64,000 nucleotides of DNA from Pomphorhynchus laevis. Its lineage: Eukaryota > Acanthocephala > Palaeacanthocephala > Echinorhynchida > Pomphorhynchidae. The stretch spans positions 33,300 through 97,299 of the forward strand of contig WNNJ02000838.1 of assembly GCA_012934845.2 (NCBI GenBank). Reading direction: 5' to 3'. Under the pieces are notes generated by a model. The model saw nothing but the letters and a program-made list of their open reading frames with translations, ran no database searches and had not been told where the DNA came from. This document shows, piece by piece, positions 45,216-56,589 of the stretch (the stretch's first letter is position 1; every line of letters begins with the position of its first letter). The translations under genes were made by a program, and so were the position numbers.

Positions 45216-45559
45216 CTTTGCGTGAAATATAATTCAATTTATTAATTTAAGGTTATACCTTCTGATTCTATTTACAATATTTAAATTTTATTTAAAATTA
45301 TTATATTTTATAAATCCTAGTTGACTTGATGTGAAACATTTTTGATAGATTATGGTAAAGCCAAATAACGAAATAAGGAAAACAACAATCGTTCCGTTGA
45401 GGTAAATCAGAATTTAAACGAGTTTTAAATTTTACAGGTCTTAAATTTAATCGAACCATATACATGAATCAGATCTGATACATAATGCTATTTTACAAAT
45501 ACAGTTTTATAAAATCTGTAATCGTAATGCTTATTACGATCATTTTTATAAAGTAATAA

Positions 45560-46260
45560 CTGAACCAGATTGCTAAGCAAAGGGTTATTCTTACATCGCT
45601 CGTGGATTGGGAGTAAGATATTCTAATAATGACGTCAATACATAATTCGATAAGTTAATGCGTATGTGAAATCATTGCTGGATTAAGCGTTGGAAGAAAA
45701 TACATGAAAATAACGAATTAATCAAGGAGCATATTAAAATTTAGATATCATGTTTCGTCAGGTATTTACTGAAATCAGCCAAAATTAAGGGAGCGTCATC
45801 ATGCCTATCTGCTAAACCCATCAATCGTATGGGAAATATCAAAAATGGTATTCTATGAAGCAATTGCTATAATATATAGTTTTGAGATATATACTTCACG
45901 AACCACTAGTGATATGCACATGTGGAGAAGCATTTTACATCCCCCACTGTTCGCTCGCAAATCTTGATGAATAACTACGATTAGACAGAACATTCTCAGG
46001 GATATAACAGCGAAGGGGTCAGCAAAAGTGTGCATATCGATCTCAATCGTGTCACATTTTTTTCCATCTTGAGATGAAGTGATTTTTGCAAATCAAGCTA
46101 TAACAAAGGACACCAACGCAATGTTGATTGCCACAATCTTTATTGTGATTTGATTGATCGGTCATTGATTAGTCACATGGATACGTTCTACTCATCCACA
46201 AGAATGAGCAATCCTTTCATTACCACGAAATTAGAAAATACAGCAAGTAAAATAATTGTA
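45560..46260 (+). mobile_element. LINE lineage A, heavily decayed
   Basis: Plus-strand traces: IKGASSCLSAKPI at about 45783-45820 (compare GASTWLSAKPL at 26.4 kb), CTCGEAFYIPHCS at about 45918-45956 (zinc knuckle). Many stops; the reading is only recognisable by comparison with the other copies of the lineage. Confidence 0.55.
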
Positions 46261-47380
46261 TTATTTGAACACATAATCAGCTACCAGGTTGGGATTGCAG
46301 CCAATGTCGGATTTGGACGCGTGGTCTAACAAATAGAAGAAATTTCCACCAGAAATCTGCGTTGGTATTGTAGCTACAATGTGATTGTGTCAATACCTTG
46401 CATTGTAAAATAAGTGTTTCATTAGTGACGGCTAGTTCAATGTGCATTCGGGCAAGTGGTTCAACGTATAATTTTCATTTGAAATTATACTAGTTTTACC
46501 CAATCCAATTGTGTTTCTTTTTGTAATTTGAATAACATTCTTTATATTATCTGAATGTTGTTATTTAGTGATTATTCCCTTATTATTAATTATTTAATAT
46601 AATAATACCTTAGATAAATGCCAAACAAAAAGACAGTATTGGACAGAATAGATAATATATATATTGGATTTTGTGACTTATAAAATTATAAAATCAATGG
46701 TGTAGTGTACTTGATTTACGATATAGCTCTTATGCTGCGAAAAGTAAACTCATAAAATCTAAAAAAACATAAATTCTTCCAGAAATGTTGTTTTAGTGAG
46801 AACAATAAATTTTAGTTCGAACCTATCAAAATGTCAAGTCCCCTTTGACTTCAAGAATCTGATATATTAATTTTTTTAATTGTTTACTTTTTAAAATCAA
46901 TTATCTTATTATGTAAATTTTTTCCAAGCATTTTCAAATCCATATTTGGAAATGGCAGTGGCATTGCAAATATTTGTAATGTGTAGAAATTCGAATGTCG
47001 GGCAAGTGGATACACTTTATCCACTTACATGGAACTTAAACATGAAAAGTGTTTATTTGTTTTTGACTATGCAAGCTTAAATAAAGTAAAATATATTTTA
47101 CCAAGTCACGTCAGTCATCTTGTTGCGATTGGTCGCTAATTGTGTCGATCATTTTAGCACCTTTTGTCGGAAATAGTTTAAATTGCCGAAAATTCGAGCA
47201 TTTCCGTCAATTTGTCATCGATATGCCCTTTTATTTCCATTCAGGACAATATTTGAATATCATAAATGCCTAATTACCTTTACATTTTATAAAGTTTACT
47301 AATAATTCGGCGTATTAGTGGCCAACATTTTCGTTTCAATAAAAGCGTCATTTTGTGTTAATTTAACCGAATTTAATTAT
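46260..47380. other. intergenic DNA, small hairpins
   Basis: No gene seen. Snap-back hairpins at 46466-46490 (9-bp arms) and 47004-47026 (AAGTGGATA arms). GGCAAGTGG occurs beside both. Confidence 0.45.
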
Positions 47381-47395
47381 TTTAGTATAAGATCA

Positions 47396-48312
47396 ATGGA
47401 AAACGACATATCTGTTTTATCAACTAAATTAAAGCTATTAATAGTTTCCGAATCCATTGAAGTGAGAATAATGGATGAGCAATCATTGCCAGTAGAGACT
47501 TTAGATTTAAAAACTGTGTATATGTCATCGAGTATCCAAAAATGCCCAGTATTTTTAACGAACTGCTCATTTCGGGCATCGCGAATTTTTTCCAGTGTTT
47601 CGAACGACCAAGAATTATCTAACAGCTTCCAACTGTTTGAGGTGCCCAATTTTAATTATTTTTCTTTATAAATAAACTAATATATTTCTCATAAGACCGA
47701 ATTAATAAAGCAAGCGGATAAATTGTTTGATATATTTCCCAAATCAATTGCAATAAACGCAGAACAAACCAAACCTCTTACAATAATGATGGATTTAAGG
47801 TTTTTTGCGAATTTGTCAATCAATCTTTATAACTTTAAATTTATAGAAGTTTCAAAGGAGATGATCAATCAGATGACAAGCTAATTATCAAATATCTTCA
47901 TTTACTGCACACATCGAATACTGGAGAAATTATATCATTCAGAAAAATCCCATGTGTTATTCGACTAGCCGTTCAAAAGATTCAAATACTCCGCAGTCAA
48001 AACCTTATGCACCCAAATTGTCTTCTAATTAGAAACTGCAATCCAACTTCTAATTTTCATCCGTTGTCAATTCAGATACGTTCAAATACTTGCTCTAAAA
48101 TTCAACCAAGATCATTTTGTCTTGATTCATTTGAATCTCGATTAGTCGCCCTTAAAGCAATTGGTATATGCCTTTTTATAATCGGACAATTAATTCTTAT
48201 GTTTTTTATATTTATCAATTTTATTTGCTTTAAGCTCAGGATAAAATTAAGTTTTAAGTTTTTATCTTTAAAATGTAAAGCAGTATTTTTAATTTTTTAC
48301 CTCCATCACTGA
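47396..48312 (+). CDS. three-exon single-pass membrane protein, unknown
   Basis: Exons 47396-47641, 47696-47799 and 47847-48312, with introns of 54 and 47 bp (GTGCCC...ATAAG and GTTTTT...TATAG). All phases join to one 271-residue frame, which is good support for a real gene. The first exon may begin further left: a strong acceptor (TTTAATTATTTTAG) ends at 47384, so 47396 is only the first in-frame ATG. The N-terminal part has beta-strand-like runs (KLKLLIVSESIEVRI, and VYMSSSIQKCPVFLTNCS, reminiscent of ASH/PapD-like strands). Near the C-terminus a hydrophobic span (ALKAIGICLFIIGQLILMFF) predicts one membrane helix followed by a short basic tail. I do not recognise a family. A domain plus C-terminal anchor parallels the 34.35-kb gene, though it is larger. 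Confidence 0.6.
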
Positions 48313-48319
48313 AAGGAGG

Positions 48320-48620
48320 CAATGAGCTCAAATACATCTCAGGATATATTTGAATTATGACATTAATTGTAGAGTATAACTCTACAAGTAGCAGACAATG
48401 ATTTGATTAATCACTTCATAATATATAAATATATACTATATTTAATTAGTAGACGTATATGCTCGTATTCTGGGTAACGATTTATCGATCACTAGATTAG
48501 AAACAAAAAATATTGTGTAAGCAGACTCCATTGTTTTTAAAAATTAAACAAATCGAGAGAAGTCAACGTAAAAATTTATTAGAATTAAATGTCCGCTTAT
48601 CTCTCAGCTTCATGTTGTTA
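48320..48620. other. AT-rich 3' flank
   Basis: Only a 9-bp-arm hairpin (TTGTAGAGT, 48367-48387) noted. Confidence 0.4.
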
Positions 48621-48621
48621 A

Positions 48622-48818
48622 GATGCAAAAGTTAATCAGATCAAAGGCTGAGTTAGTTATTATATATTGCCAAAGCTTTCGCCGCGTTACGGCTTCGTCA
48701 GCGGCTTATTGAAAGTGAGCCACTGACGATGAGCAACTGACGAAACCGTAACGCGGCGAAAGCTTTGGCAATATATATAATAACTAACTCAGCCTTTGAT
48801 CTGATTAAATTTTGCATC
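48622..48818. repeat. fold-back MITE with ~80-bp inverted arms
   Basis: Left arm 48622-48701 and right arm 48737-48818 are nearly exact reverse complements around a 35-bp centre. The inner part of each arm is unusually GC-rich for this region and contains, reading outward, CTGACGAA, a GCCG/CGGC (or CCG/CGG) stem around TAACG, and CGAAAGCTTTGG, which resembles the core of PLE-type hammerhead ribozymes. No coding. Confidence 0.9.
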
Positions 48819-48839
48819 GTAAAATTTATTGTTAAAAAT

Positions 48840-49430
48840 TTTCGACCTCTACTTTTTCAATAACAAACCGTGTATCAGAATAAGAAAATTTTTCTGAATA
48901 AGAAGGTTTATCAGATAAAATGTTTATAAATAATAAATAAATAAATACAAATTTTAAATATTTCTTAAATATATTAAAATATATAAATTAATATAAATAT
49001 AAATATTAATATAAATTTAAATTAATATTTTATAATTTAATATATAAAATTTTATATAATATAGACTTTCATCAGTTAAGAATTCTCAAATCTTAATTTT
49101 ATGAATAAATTAATAGATAATATTAGTAATAAAATGTGAGGGCATAGAAAAGAATTGATGGTTATTCAGTTATCGGTTTCTATTCTTCAATCCATCATAG
49201 CAGCCGGGCTAATAACGTTTATTTTCTGATAAAATTTAACCTTATTAAATTTTATTCTAATAAAAAGCATATTGTTTATTATTCATCCTTATTATTATTT
49301 TTAGCTTAATAGTTTAAATTTATTTTTAAAAATATTTTGTTGATTTTATTGAAGAATGTCAATATCATTACAAATTATGGCAATTCTCAAAATTTTATTA
49401 CTAATTGTATTATAAATCACTTTATATCAA
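48840..49430. other. AT-rich DNA with PLE-end traces
   Basis: GTGTATCAGAATAAGAAAAT near 48871 recalls the PLE end module on the minus strand. No gene. Confidence 0.4.
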
Positions 49431-49439
49431 TTGACTAAC

Positions 49440-50972
49440 AAATAATAGACGTTTATCAGAATAATGATTAGAGGTCATCTGGAGGAACTGCTATGCAATC
49501 AGGTTTCGGCCCCTAACTCCTCGATCCAACAGCAGCGGGGTCAAATACACATTAAGGACGTATTTTCTCTGATTAAATTTAATTATCCATCCATAAAAAT
49601 TTCCGATTACGAGTTTGCTTAAGTATTGTTAGAAAAACGCTGCAGTTACTCCAGCATATATGTAGATCTATTTACGAATTTGATGTTAATTAAATTTTCC
49701 AAATTTTTCCAAATACACTTATATCAAATTACTAATATCAACCTCAAATTATTAATATTAAAAATATTATTAATATAAATAATATAATTTTAATATTAAT
49801 AATGTAATATTAAATTATTAATTAGTTCTCAAATGTGAACTAATTAGTTCTCGTTTATACTAATTATTAATTAATTAGTTTAAACTCATTATTAATTAAT
49901 TATTTTGTTTATTATAACAAATATTATAATGATGAATTAATTTTATTTTTTTTTATTTTTAATATTTTAAATTTCTATTTTATTTGTAATATCTATGATA
50001 TAAGATAAACAAGGTGAAAAACGTTCTGTAAATTTTATATATTGTATGGTATGCATGAATGTTGGTAATAATATTGGATTTATTAAGAATGAGGCTACCT
50101 GGATAAATTTGTTCAGTAATTGAATAAAAATTGTTAGAGTTAAATACACATATATCATCAATGTATCGAAACATATATTTCATATATTTATATTGTTTAG
50201 ATTTAGTTTTTACACAGTTATGAACAAATTCATATTCTATAAAGCTTAAAAACAAGTCAGCTATAATTGGGCTACTATTACCACCCATTGGAACACCTTT
50301 AATTTGTCTAAATGTAGATGTACCTACCTTTAAATAATTCTGATTTATCAAAGTATTTAAGGATTCTATTAAATCAATTTTATCCATATATTTATATTTA
50401 CTTGATGGTTTAATTTTTGTTAGATAGGCGTTATAGTTATTATAACATATATATGTATATCTTTTTCCGAATATAAGATTAATTAATTTTACTAACGCTT
50501 CTTTAATATCTACTAAATCTAGATTTGTATAAAGCGTACTAAAATCGTGTGTATTTATATTTTGAAAATTTATTCCTTTTGTCTGTTCTAAAAATTCTTT
50601 TGTAGAATTAATACTGAAATAGTGTTTTATACCAGTATTAATTTCGATTACCTTGCAATATTTTTTAAAATGTGCTTTAATTACTTTAAGTATTTTATTC
50701 ATATAGACAGAAAGTGGTTTTAATGTACATTTAAACGCACTACATATGAACCTAGGTTTTATTGGATTTTTATGTAATTTTGGATTCCAATATAATATAG
50801 GTATAGTTTTATTATCTAATTCAACCTTTATACCCTTTTTATCCATTATAGAACAGTGACTTGTAATAATTGTTTCAAAACACAACTCACTACGTTCATA
50901 TGCTGGATTTACATTTAAATCAGTAGAATTAACCTCTTTCATTAGTATATCATAATAAAGATTTTTTGGATA
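49440..50972 (-). mobile_element. Penelope-like element, family 1, copy 3
   Basis: Minus strand. The RT frame 50942-49980 opens MKEVNSTDLNVNPAYERSEL and contains, in order, NPKLHKNPIKPRFIC, motif A HDFSTLYTNLD, KGVPMGGNSSPIIADLF and FRYIDDICVFNSNN with catalytic Asp-Asp. It then leaves the normal protein near LILNKSNI because of an internal deletion; a trace of the C-terminus (GKFLWMDN) is at about 49580-49610. The end module with the CCGAAA / TGATGA structure lies at 49450-49545. Its 5' side joins directly to the end module of another copy at 50972, a head-to-tail arrangement typical of PLEs. Confidence 0.85.
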
Positions 50973-52080
50973 CTAATCAAATCAGCTAACTGAGTCTACG
51001 TTTTAATATAATTATAAACTAAACAAAACATAATAATGCTAAATCTAAAAGTAATAATTAAATAATAAAATTAATAATTGTTTTTAGATTTTTTATAATA
51101 TAAATCAATTTAAAATAAAAAAAATTGAAATTTAAAATAAACGTCATTTTTATGAATTGACTAATAAATAACAGACGTTGTATCAGAATAAGAATTAGAG
51201 TTCATCAGGAGGAACTGAAGAACAAAGTTATCACTAGCTTCATCAATAGTTATTATTATGTAGTTATGCTTTATTTATTCATTTCTGTATATCATAATAA
51301 AGCTTTTTGCATATGAAGACAAAGTTATTACTAGCTTTATCAATAGTTGTTATTATATAGTTATCCTTTAATTTAGTAAGTTCTTTATATATATCTTTAT
51401 TAATTTGATCTTTCCTTTTATAATTGTTTGTTATTTTCATTTTATTTTTAATTTTATCAAATATATAACGAATTGTAAATTTTATTTTTGTTGTTGTTAT
51501 TATTTAATCTATATTTATATACACCTTCTTTATCATTAATATTGGTTTTATTAAGAATGAGACTGCCTGAATAAATTTGTTCGCTTATTGAATAAAAATT
51601 ATTAGAGTTAAATAGACATATGTCATCAATGTATCGGAACATATATTTTATATCTTTTTTAATTTAGATCTTTTTCTAACCGTAATGAAAAAAATCTATT
51701 ATATGAAACTTAAAAAATAGGCTATAGTTGGGCTGCTATTACTCCCATTGGAGAACCTGTTGTCTAAATTTAGATGTCCCTACTTTTAAATAATTTTGAA
51801 TTATTCAAATATCTAAGGATTCTATTAATTTAATTTTATCCATATATTTATATTTACTTGATGGTTTAATTTTTGTTAGATAGGCGTTATAGTTATTATA
51901 ACATATATATGTATATCTATTTCCGAATATAAAATTAATTAATTTTACTAAGGCTTCTTTAATATCTACTAAATCTAGATTTGTATAAAGCGTACTAAAA
52001 TCGTATGTATTTATATTTTGAAAACGTATTCCTTTGAATAAATTCATATTAAATAAAGCTTAAAGTAAGTTAGCTATTAC
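50972..52080 (-). mobile_element. Penelope-like element, family 1, copy 4 (rearranged)
   Basis: The end module occupies 50972-51228 (terminal phrase TCAGCTAACTGAGTCTACGT on plus). Above it, the minus strand holds an N-terminal piece (DNYIITTIDKASNNFV, 51300-51460), then a C-terminal RT piece (MFRYIDDICLFNSNN, 51457-51660), then a motif A piece (YDFSTLYTNLDLVDIKEALV, 51805-52047). The order shows that a C-terminal part is fused to an N-terminal part of a second unit, so this is a composite of head-to-tail copies with deletions. Confidence 0.75.
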
Positions 52081-52089
52081 TAAATTGAA

Positions 52090-52605
52090 ATTTAATAATA
52101 TTACATTGATTTGACTTAAAATCTATATCCATTCGCATAAAATGAGGCAACCTATTGTAACTTTATGAACATTAAAACTATTTATATTTCGTATTTTGCA
52201 TTTTTATAATTATATTTCTGGCCAGATAGGATATATCTGGTTTATAAGGTATATTCTTATGGGATATACCTGATTTATACGTTCAAACATAATCGTTTGA
52301 ACATATAATCAGACCAGAAAAGCCTATTTATAATTTGTTGTTGATTTTGCGTGTGTCTCACATTTAACGGCAAGTAGAAGTTGCCTAATGGAATTTTATA
52401 AACTGGTTGTTATACATTGATCGCTAACAGTAAAATCGCTTTCAAAAATTTGCTAACAGTAAATTAAATGCAATTATAACCTCTGAAATTTTTAAAATAT
52501 GCACAATTTTCATATTTTATATTATTAAACATAGAAGAAAGTTATGACCTACGATTTCAGCAACTTGTAGTGTGTGTCACAAGATCAGTAATTACGTGAA
52601 AGTTT
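52090..52605. other. unassigned AT-rich DNA
   Basis: A short tandem phrase (GGATATATCTGGTTTATA / GGATATACCTGATTTATA, 52229-52280) and an 8-bp hairpin (GTTCAAAC, about 52283-52305). No gene. Confidence 0.4.
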
Positions 52606-52608
52606 GTA

Positions 52609-52884
52609 ATGACGCAGGTTACGGAGAGGGGCAGTAACAAAAGTTGGACGCAGAACAAAATAGTAAATGTTCTTGTTAAAACTCAAAGAACACACGTGGA
52701 ATCGCTTAACTTTATTCTAAAAGTACGGATATCTAATTTTCTTGATTTCCCAGCAATGGGACGTAATCATGATGTTAATGAACTGAACAGTTTGGCTGGA
52801 ACTTTCATTGAATTCAACGCAGCAAGAGTCAATTTTGGTTCTACGGACTTTAATAGAGTAACTGTGAAATTGCTGAAGAAGTGA
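52609..52884 (+). other. unassigned ORF, 91 codons
   Basis: An ATG-started frame with balanced composition (ESLNFILKVRISNFLDFPAM near the middle, DFNRVTVKLLKK at the end). I recognise nothing and no splice signals demand it; listed because it is one of the few non-repeat coding-like frames in this part. Confidence 0.25.
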
Positions 52885-52924
52885 ATGACTTAGAATTATA
52901 TCACAGCATAAGGCAAGTGCAATA

Positions 52925-55180
52925 AAAAAGGATTTATTTTTATGTGGCAAAGGCGTGCTGTCGCACGCTTACATGACAACGAAGAAAAAAGAAAAACAAA
53001 AATCTAAAACATGTGTCGTGAAGGTGAGAACGAAGTAATTGTTTGAATTTGATAAATGAGGAAGCGCGGGGGACGTCGAAAGAGCTGATTTTATGCAAGG
53101 GGGCGGAGACAATGAAAAACCGTAGGCCGTAGTTGTTGGAGTAATTGGGACGTGTAGTAATAGGGAATGACGAGACCGCAGAGATAGAAATGCGAGGCGA
53201 GTATCGTCTAAAAAGGGAGCTTGATGAACGATGGGGAGCCGACAGCGATGAGACGAAAAGTTACGAGATGAAGGCGAAGTTGAATGCGGATAGTTGGCCA
53301 GGTGAGTTGGGGGAATATGTGTGGATGTGTGGCCGAAGCGACGGAGACGTAGGAGATTTCGAACGGCGGAGTTGAAGGTGTGTTGTAGGGTTCACATGAT
53401 GGATTTTGGAGAATTGGCGAAAAGCCTGAGGCGGTAATCGATTTTAAGAAAGAGAAGCGATTAAAGAAGAGACATACAAGAACGGAAGTTGATAAAAGGG
53501 AAAATACGGTGATTGCCACGGAGAATAAAGTTAGACGAGCGGATCTTTTCAAGGACGAAGGGTTTAAGGGAAATGTGATCATCGAAATGAAATGCTAAGA
53601 AAGTGATATTATGAACTATGAGGATGATTGATGATACGAAAGATATAGGGGAGGAGATATGTTAGGTTTACGGGGAAGGATCCACATTATTTTGGACTTG
53701 TCTGGTTTAGAACTAGATGAAGATGGGAGAGACGTTTGTAGATAGAATAAAGACAGTGTTAGGCTGAAATGCCGATATCGTGTATGCGATGGGCGGGGGC
53801 ATTAGTATAGATGAGGATGTCATCGGCGTATTACATTACGTTAAAGAAATAAGGCTTGATAAACGGAGAGAGATCGCTAAGTAGAAGAGAGGAAATCATC
53901 GGACCTAGGACTGAACATTGTAGGACCCCGCAGATAATAGGGATGGGAGGGGACGATGATGAATTTGAACAGACGCGAAAAGAACGTTTGGATAGATATG
54001 AGGAAAACCATGATACGGAGGAGGAAGAAAAGCCGTAATCATAACGAAGGCGAGACAGAGGGATGGAGTGGTCGACGATGTCAAGGGCGAAGGAGAGATC
54101 GAGGGAGATGTGAACACTACATAGAGTATGTCACGAGAAATGAGTAGGTCGTTGTGAACTTTCACGCAGGCAATTACTGTGGAGTGATAAGAGCGGAACG
54201 TGGATTGGAAAGGAGGGTAGAGATTGGATGAAGAGAGATAAGCGTTGAATTGTATTAAGATAAGGCACTCTTAGAGCTTGTAATAAGTAGAATGGAGTGA
54301 AATTAAACTGTAGCTGGAAGGAAGTGAAGGGTCGAGCGATTGTTTCTTTATGGAAGGGACGAACGATGGCGGATTTTCATTGTGAAGATAAGATACGACT
54401 GCGGATGGACGAGTTAAACAAGGTAGTGAATAAAGGGGATATCAATGAGCATATGGATTTAAGTATCGGGTAAGCAGGGGATCGGCAATTGAGGTTTTGT
54501 CAGGCAGGGGCATGAGGACAGATTTAACATGGTCGAGGCGGAAAACGTGTGTGGTGGTGAAAGAGGCTAGCCGATAAGACACAGGGAAGATGGAGCGCCA
54601 TCGAATTTTGGGGCGGGTTTGGACAACTTGAAAATTTCCATTGATGTTTCGGATGGATAGAGAGATGTTTCGCCGTTTTCCTCTCGACGGCGTTTTTCGA
54701 TACGGCAAGAAGATTGTTGAGTGTTCTCGGAAAGGGTGCGATCGGAGAAAATTCGAGTTTTTGATGAAGACATAAGTTTAAATCGTTGGTAGAGGACAGA
54801 GGACGCGTGAGAGCGATGCTTGAAAACAATTTTTAGGAGAGGGTCTGAGAATGTTTAGATTGAGAAGATTTGTTTAGTCAGATGAACACGACAGGAGAGG
54901 TGTCGTTGAAAAAGGATGGTTTATCTGCAGGATCAAGAGACGATAGCTTAAATCTGAATGCGGAAACATCGTGGTCGATACGTGCTTGTTGAGATAAGGA
55001 AGTGGAAGGAGTGATATTAGTGCAATATTATTCAATAACATAATATTGCTATGAATTCCGGATTGGATCAAAATATTTGGAAAACTACACGAATCCACGA
55101 ACGAAGATTTATTTGTCGATATCATTGCCACGGTAGGAGAATAGGAATAATGCTTAAGTTGACACAATATGGCATCTAAA
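52925..55180 (-). mobile_element. CR1/L2-type LINE with most of its endonuclease deleted
   Basis: Minus strand, from 5' to 3': an N-terminal region at 55170-54440 (KFSSCPNPPQNSMALHLP, same as the plus copy at 6.0 kb); a jump over nearly all of the APE endonuclease; RT motifs 1-2 at about 54400-54160 (KKQSLDPSLPSSYSLISL, QSTFRSYHSTVIA); motif A at about 54120-54050 (LDLSFALDIVDHSILLSRL); motif B (GVLQCSVLGP); motif C YADDILIY at 53805-53830; C-terminal RT (SAVRNLLRLRRFGHTS); and a 3' tail to about 52925 shared with 9.93 kb. Many stops and shifts. It identifies the family of the fragments at 5.1 and 9.9 kb and is close to 2.7 kb. Confidence 0.85.
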
Positions 55181-55189
55181 CTAGGAATA

Positions 55190-55980
55190 AAGTTGGCTGA
55201 TCTGTCAACTGCATTATCTGATTTACATTATAAGCGAGCAAATTATCTAATGATTTGGAATTCAACTCAAAAATGACAGTGATAGTTTGCGATAGTTTCT
55301 TCAACTTGTTTGCGTTTACCAATTATTTCTAATTGGCAAAGGCGAACAAGTAATTTGTCTTAAGCGAATAAGTAATACTTCGTGTGAAACGAATACTACG
55401 TTGCCCACGAAGTATTCGTTCATGTTACTATTTCTTTTTTCAAACTAAAATACATCGTTCACAGTCAGTGTCAAAAAATAAACTAAGAATTAGATGCGTT
55501 TTAAACCCACTATCAATTTCCAGAATGATGAAGTTGCTAGCGTACCGCTATGATACACATTGCAGCTGTCTTTGTTATTTTAAAACCTAAATATAGTTCG
55601 CAATTGTGTTATAATATCACTGTATAATTGATTATTCCTTTCTACCTTTAGTCGTTTTAATAAAATTTGCGCTTTCCGACTTATTCCACTTAGTGCTGAC
55701 ATAAAAATGGATGAAATTATGTCATTTCAAGAGGCTGTAATGCGTTCTCCGTATTTAGCAAATTTCCGATTTTCGTGGTAAAAAATATGTGTTTGACGAT
55801 TCAAGTGAGAAGACGATGTCAAATGGTTAATAACACAAATGTCCATAATAGACCGGTTAACCCAATCATCGAAAAGGTCATTACAAGCTACGTTAACTCG
55901 TGCATTTCGTTGTCGTGCAGTAGAAGAACTTTTAAACTCTGGATTTTGAGGAACAACCTTAAATTTAGATCAATAGCTAC
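55190..55980. other. unassigned DNA with an imperfect hairpin
   Basis: 55385-55422 is a quasi-palindrome (CGAATACT and complement inside about 15-bp imperfect arms). Frames at 55384-55590 and 55775-55987 look like chance or decayed LINE. Confidence 0.35.
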
Positions 55981-55989
55981 TTCTTAACT

Positions 55990-56460
55990 GACATTGGGAA
56001 GTTTATCGGCTAAGAAATCATGAGCTGTATTATGTCTAATGATAGACAACCCTTTTATTTGATAAGTCAAGCATGTCTACCTAAGAATTTTTTACAAGAG
56101 ACAAACACTCTTTGAGCATTTTTGATAAGCAATTAGAACGTACTGCTATAACATCATAAAATGCAAGTTTCGTCACAATACGACAACACGATATTACAGG
56201 CCTGGCAGAGAGCCATGAAGACGCTCCCTTATCGCAAAATTTATCTTTCTCGTTTCTAATCAAAGATGCAATATTGATTTGCATTTTTAATAAATCATCT
56301 TCCGTTAATTCATCGATTAAAGGCTGCACATATGTATTGATGTAGTAAATTCTAATTCTGGGGAATCAGCTGGGTCATTTATTCCCATTCCATCGTGTCT
56401 TAGATTAAACTGTATTATTCTGCGGATAGAATCATCCATAATTGTCAGGACAAAAATGTA
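55990..56460 (-). mobile_element. LINE lineage A fragment
   Basis: The minus strand reads HDGMGINDPADSPELEFTTS (about 56390-56330), then IDELTEDDLLKMQ, then KGASSWLSARPVI (about 56215). This is the thumb-to-linker region of the lineage-A LINE (compare LRYGGLGIELP and GASTWLSAKPL at 26.2-26.4 kb). Nuclease and RT core are absent. Confidence 0.65.
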
Positions 56461-56589
56461 AAGCAAAACGCTGTCTATTATTTATAAGAAAATCACTAAT
56501 TATTAAAAGCAATCGTATTTTTATTTAAAACGATCCGTTTTAAAATTCTTCAATAATAAAAAATAACTGATGCAAGTCAGCGGTATAAT

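Noticed and set aside
53208-53582. 124-codon minus ORF as a membrane protein
   Set aside because: Wrong-frame reading of the LINE RT C-terminus; the true frame shows RT motifs before and after it.
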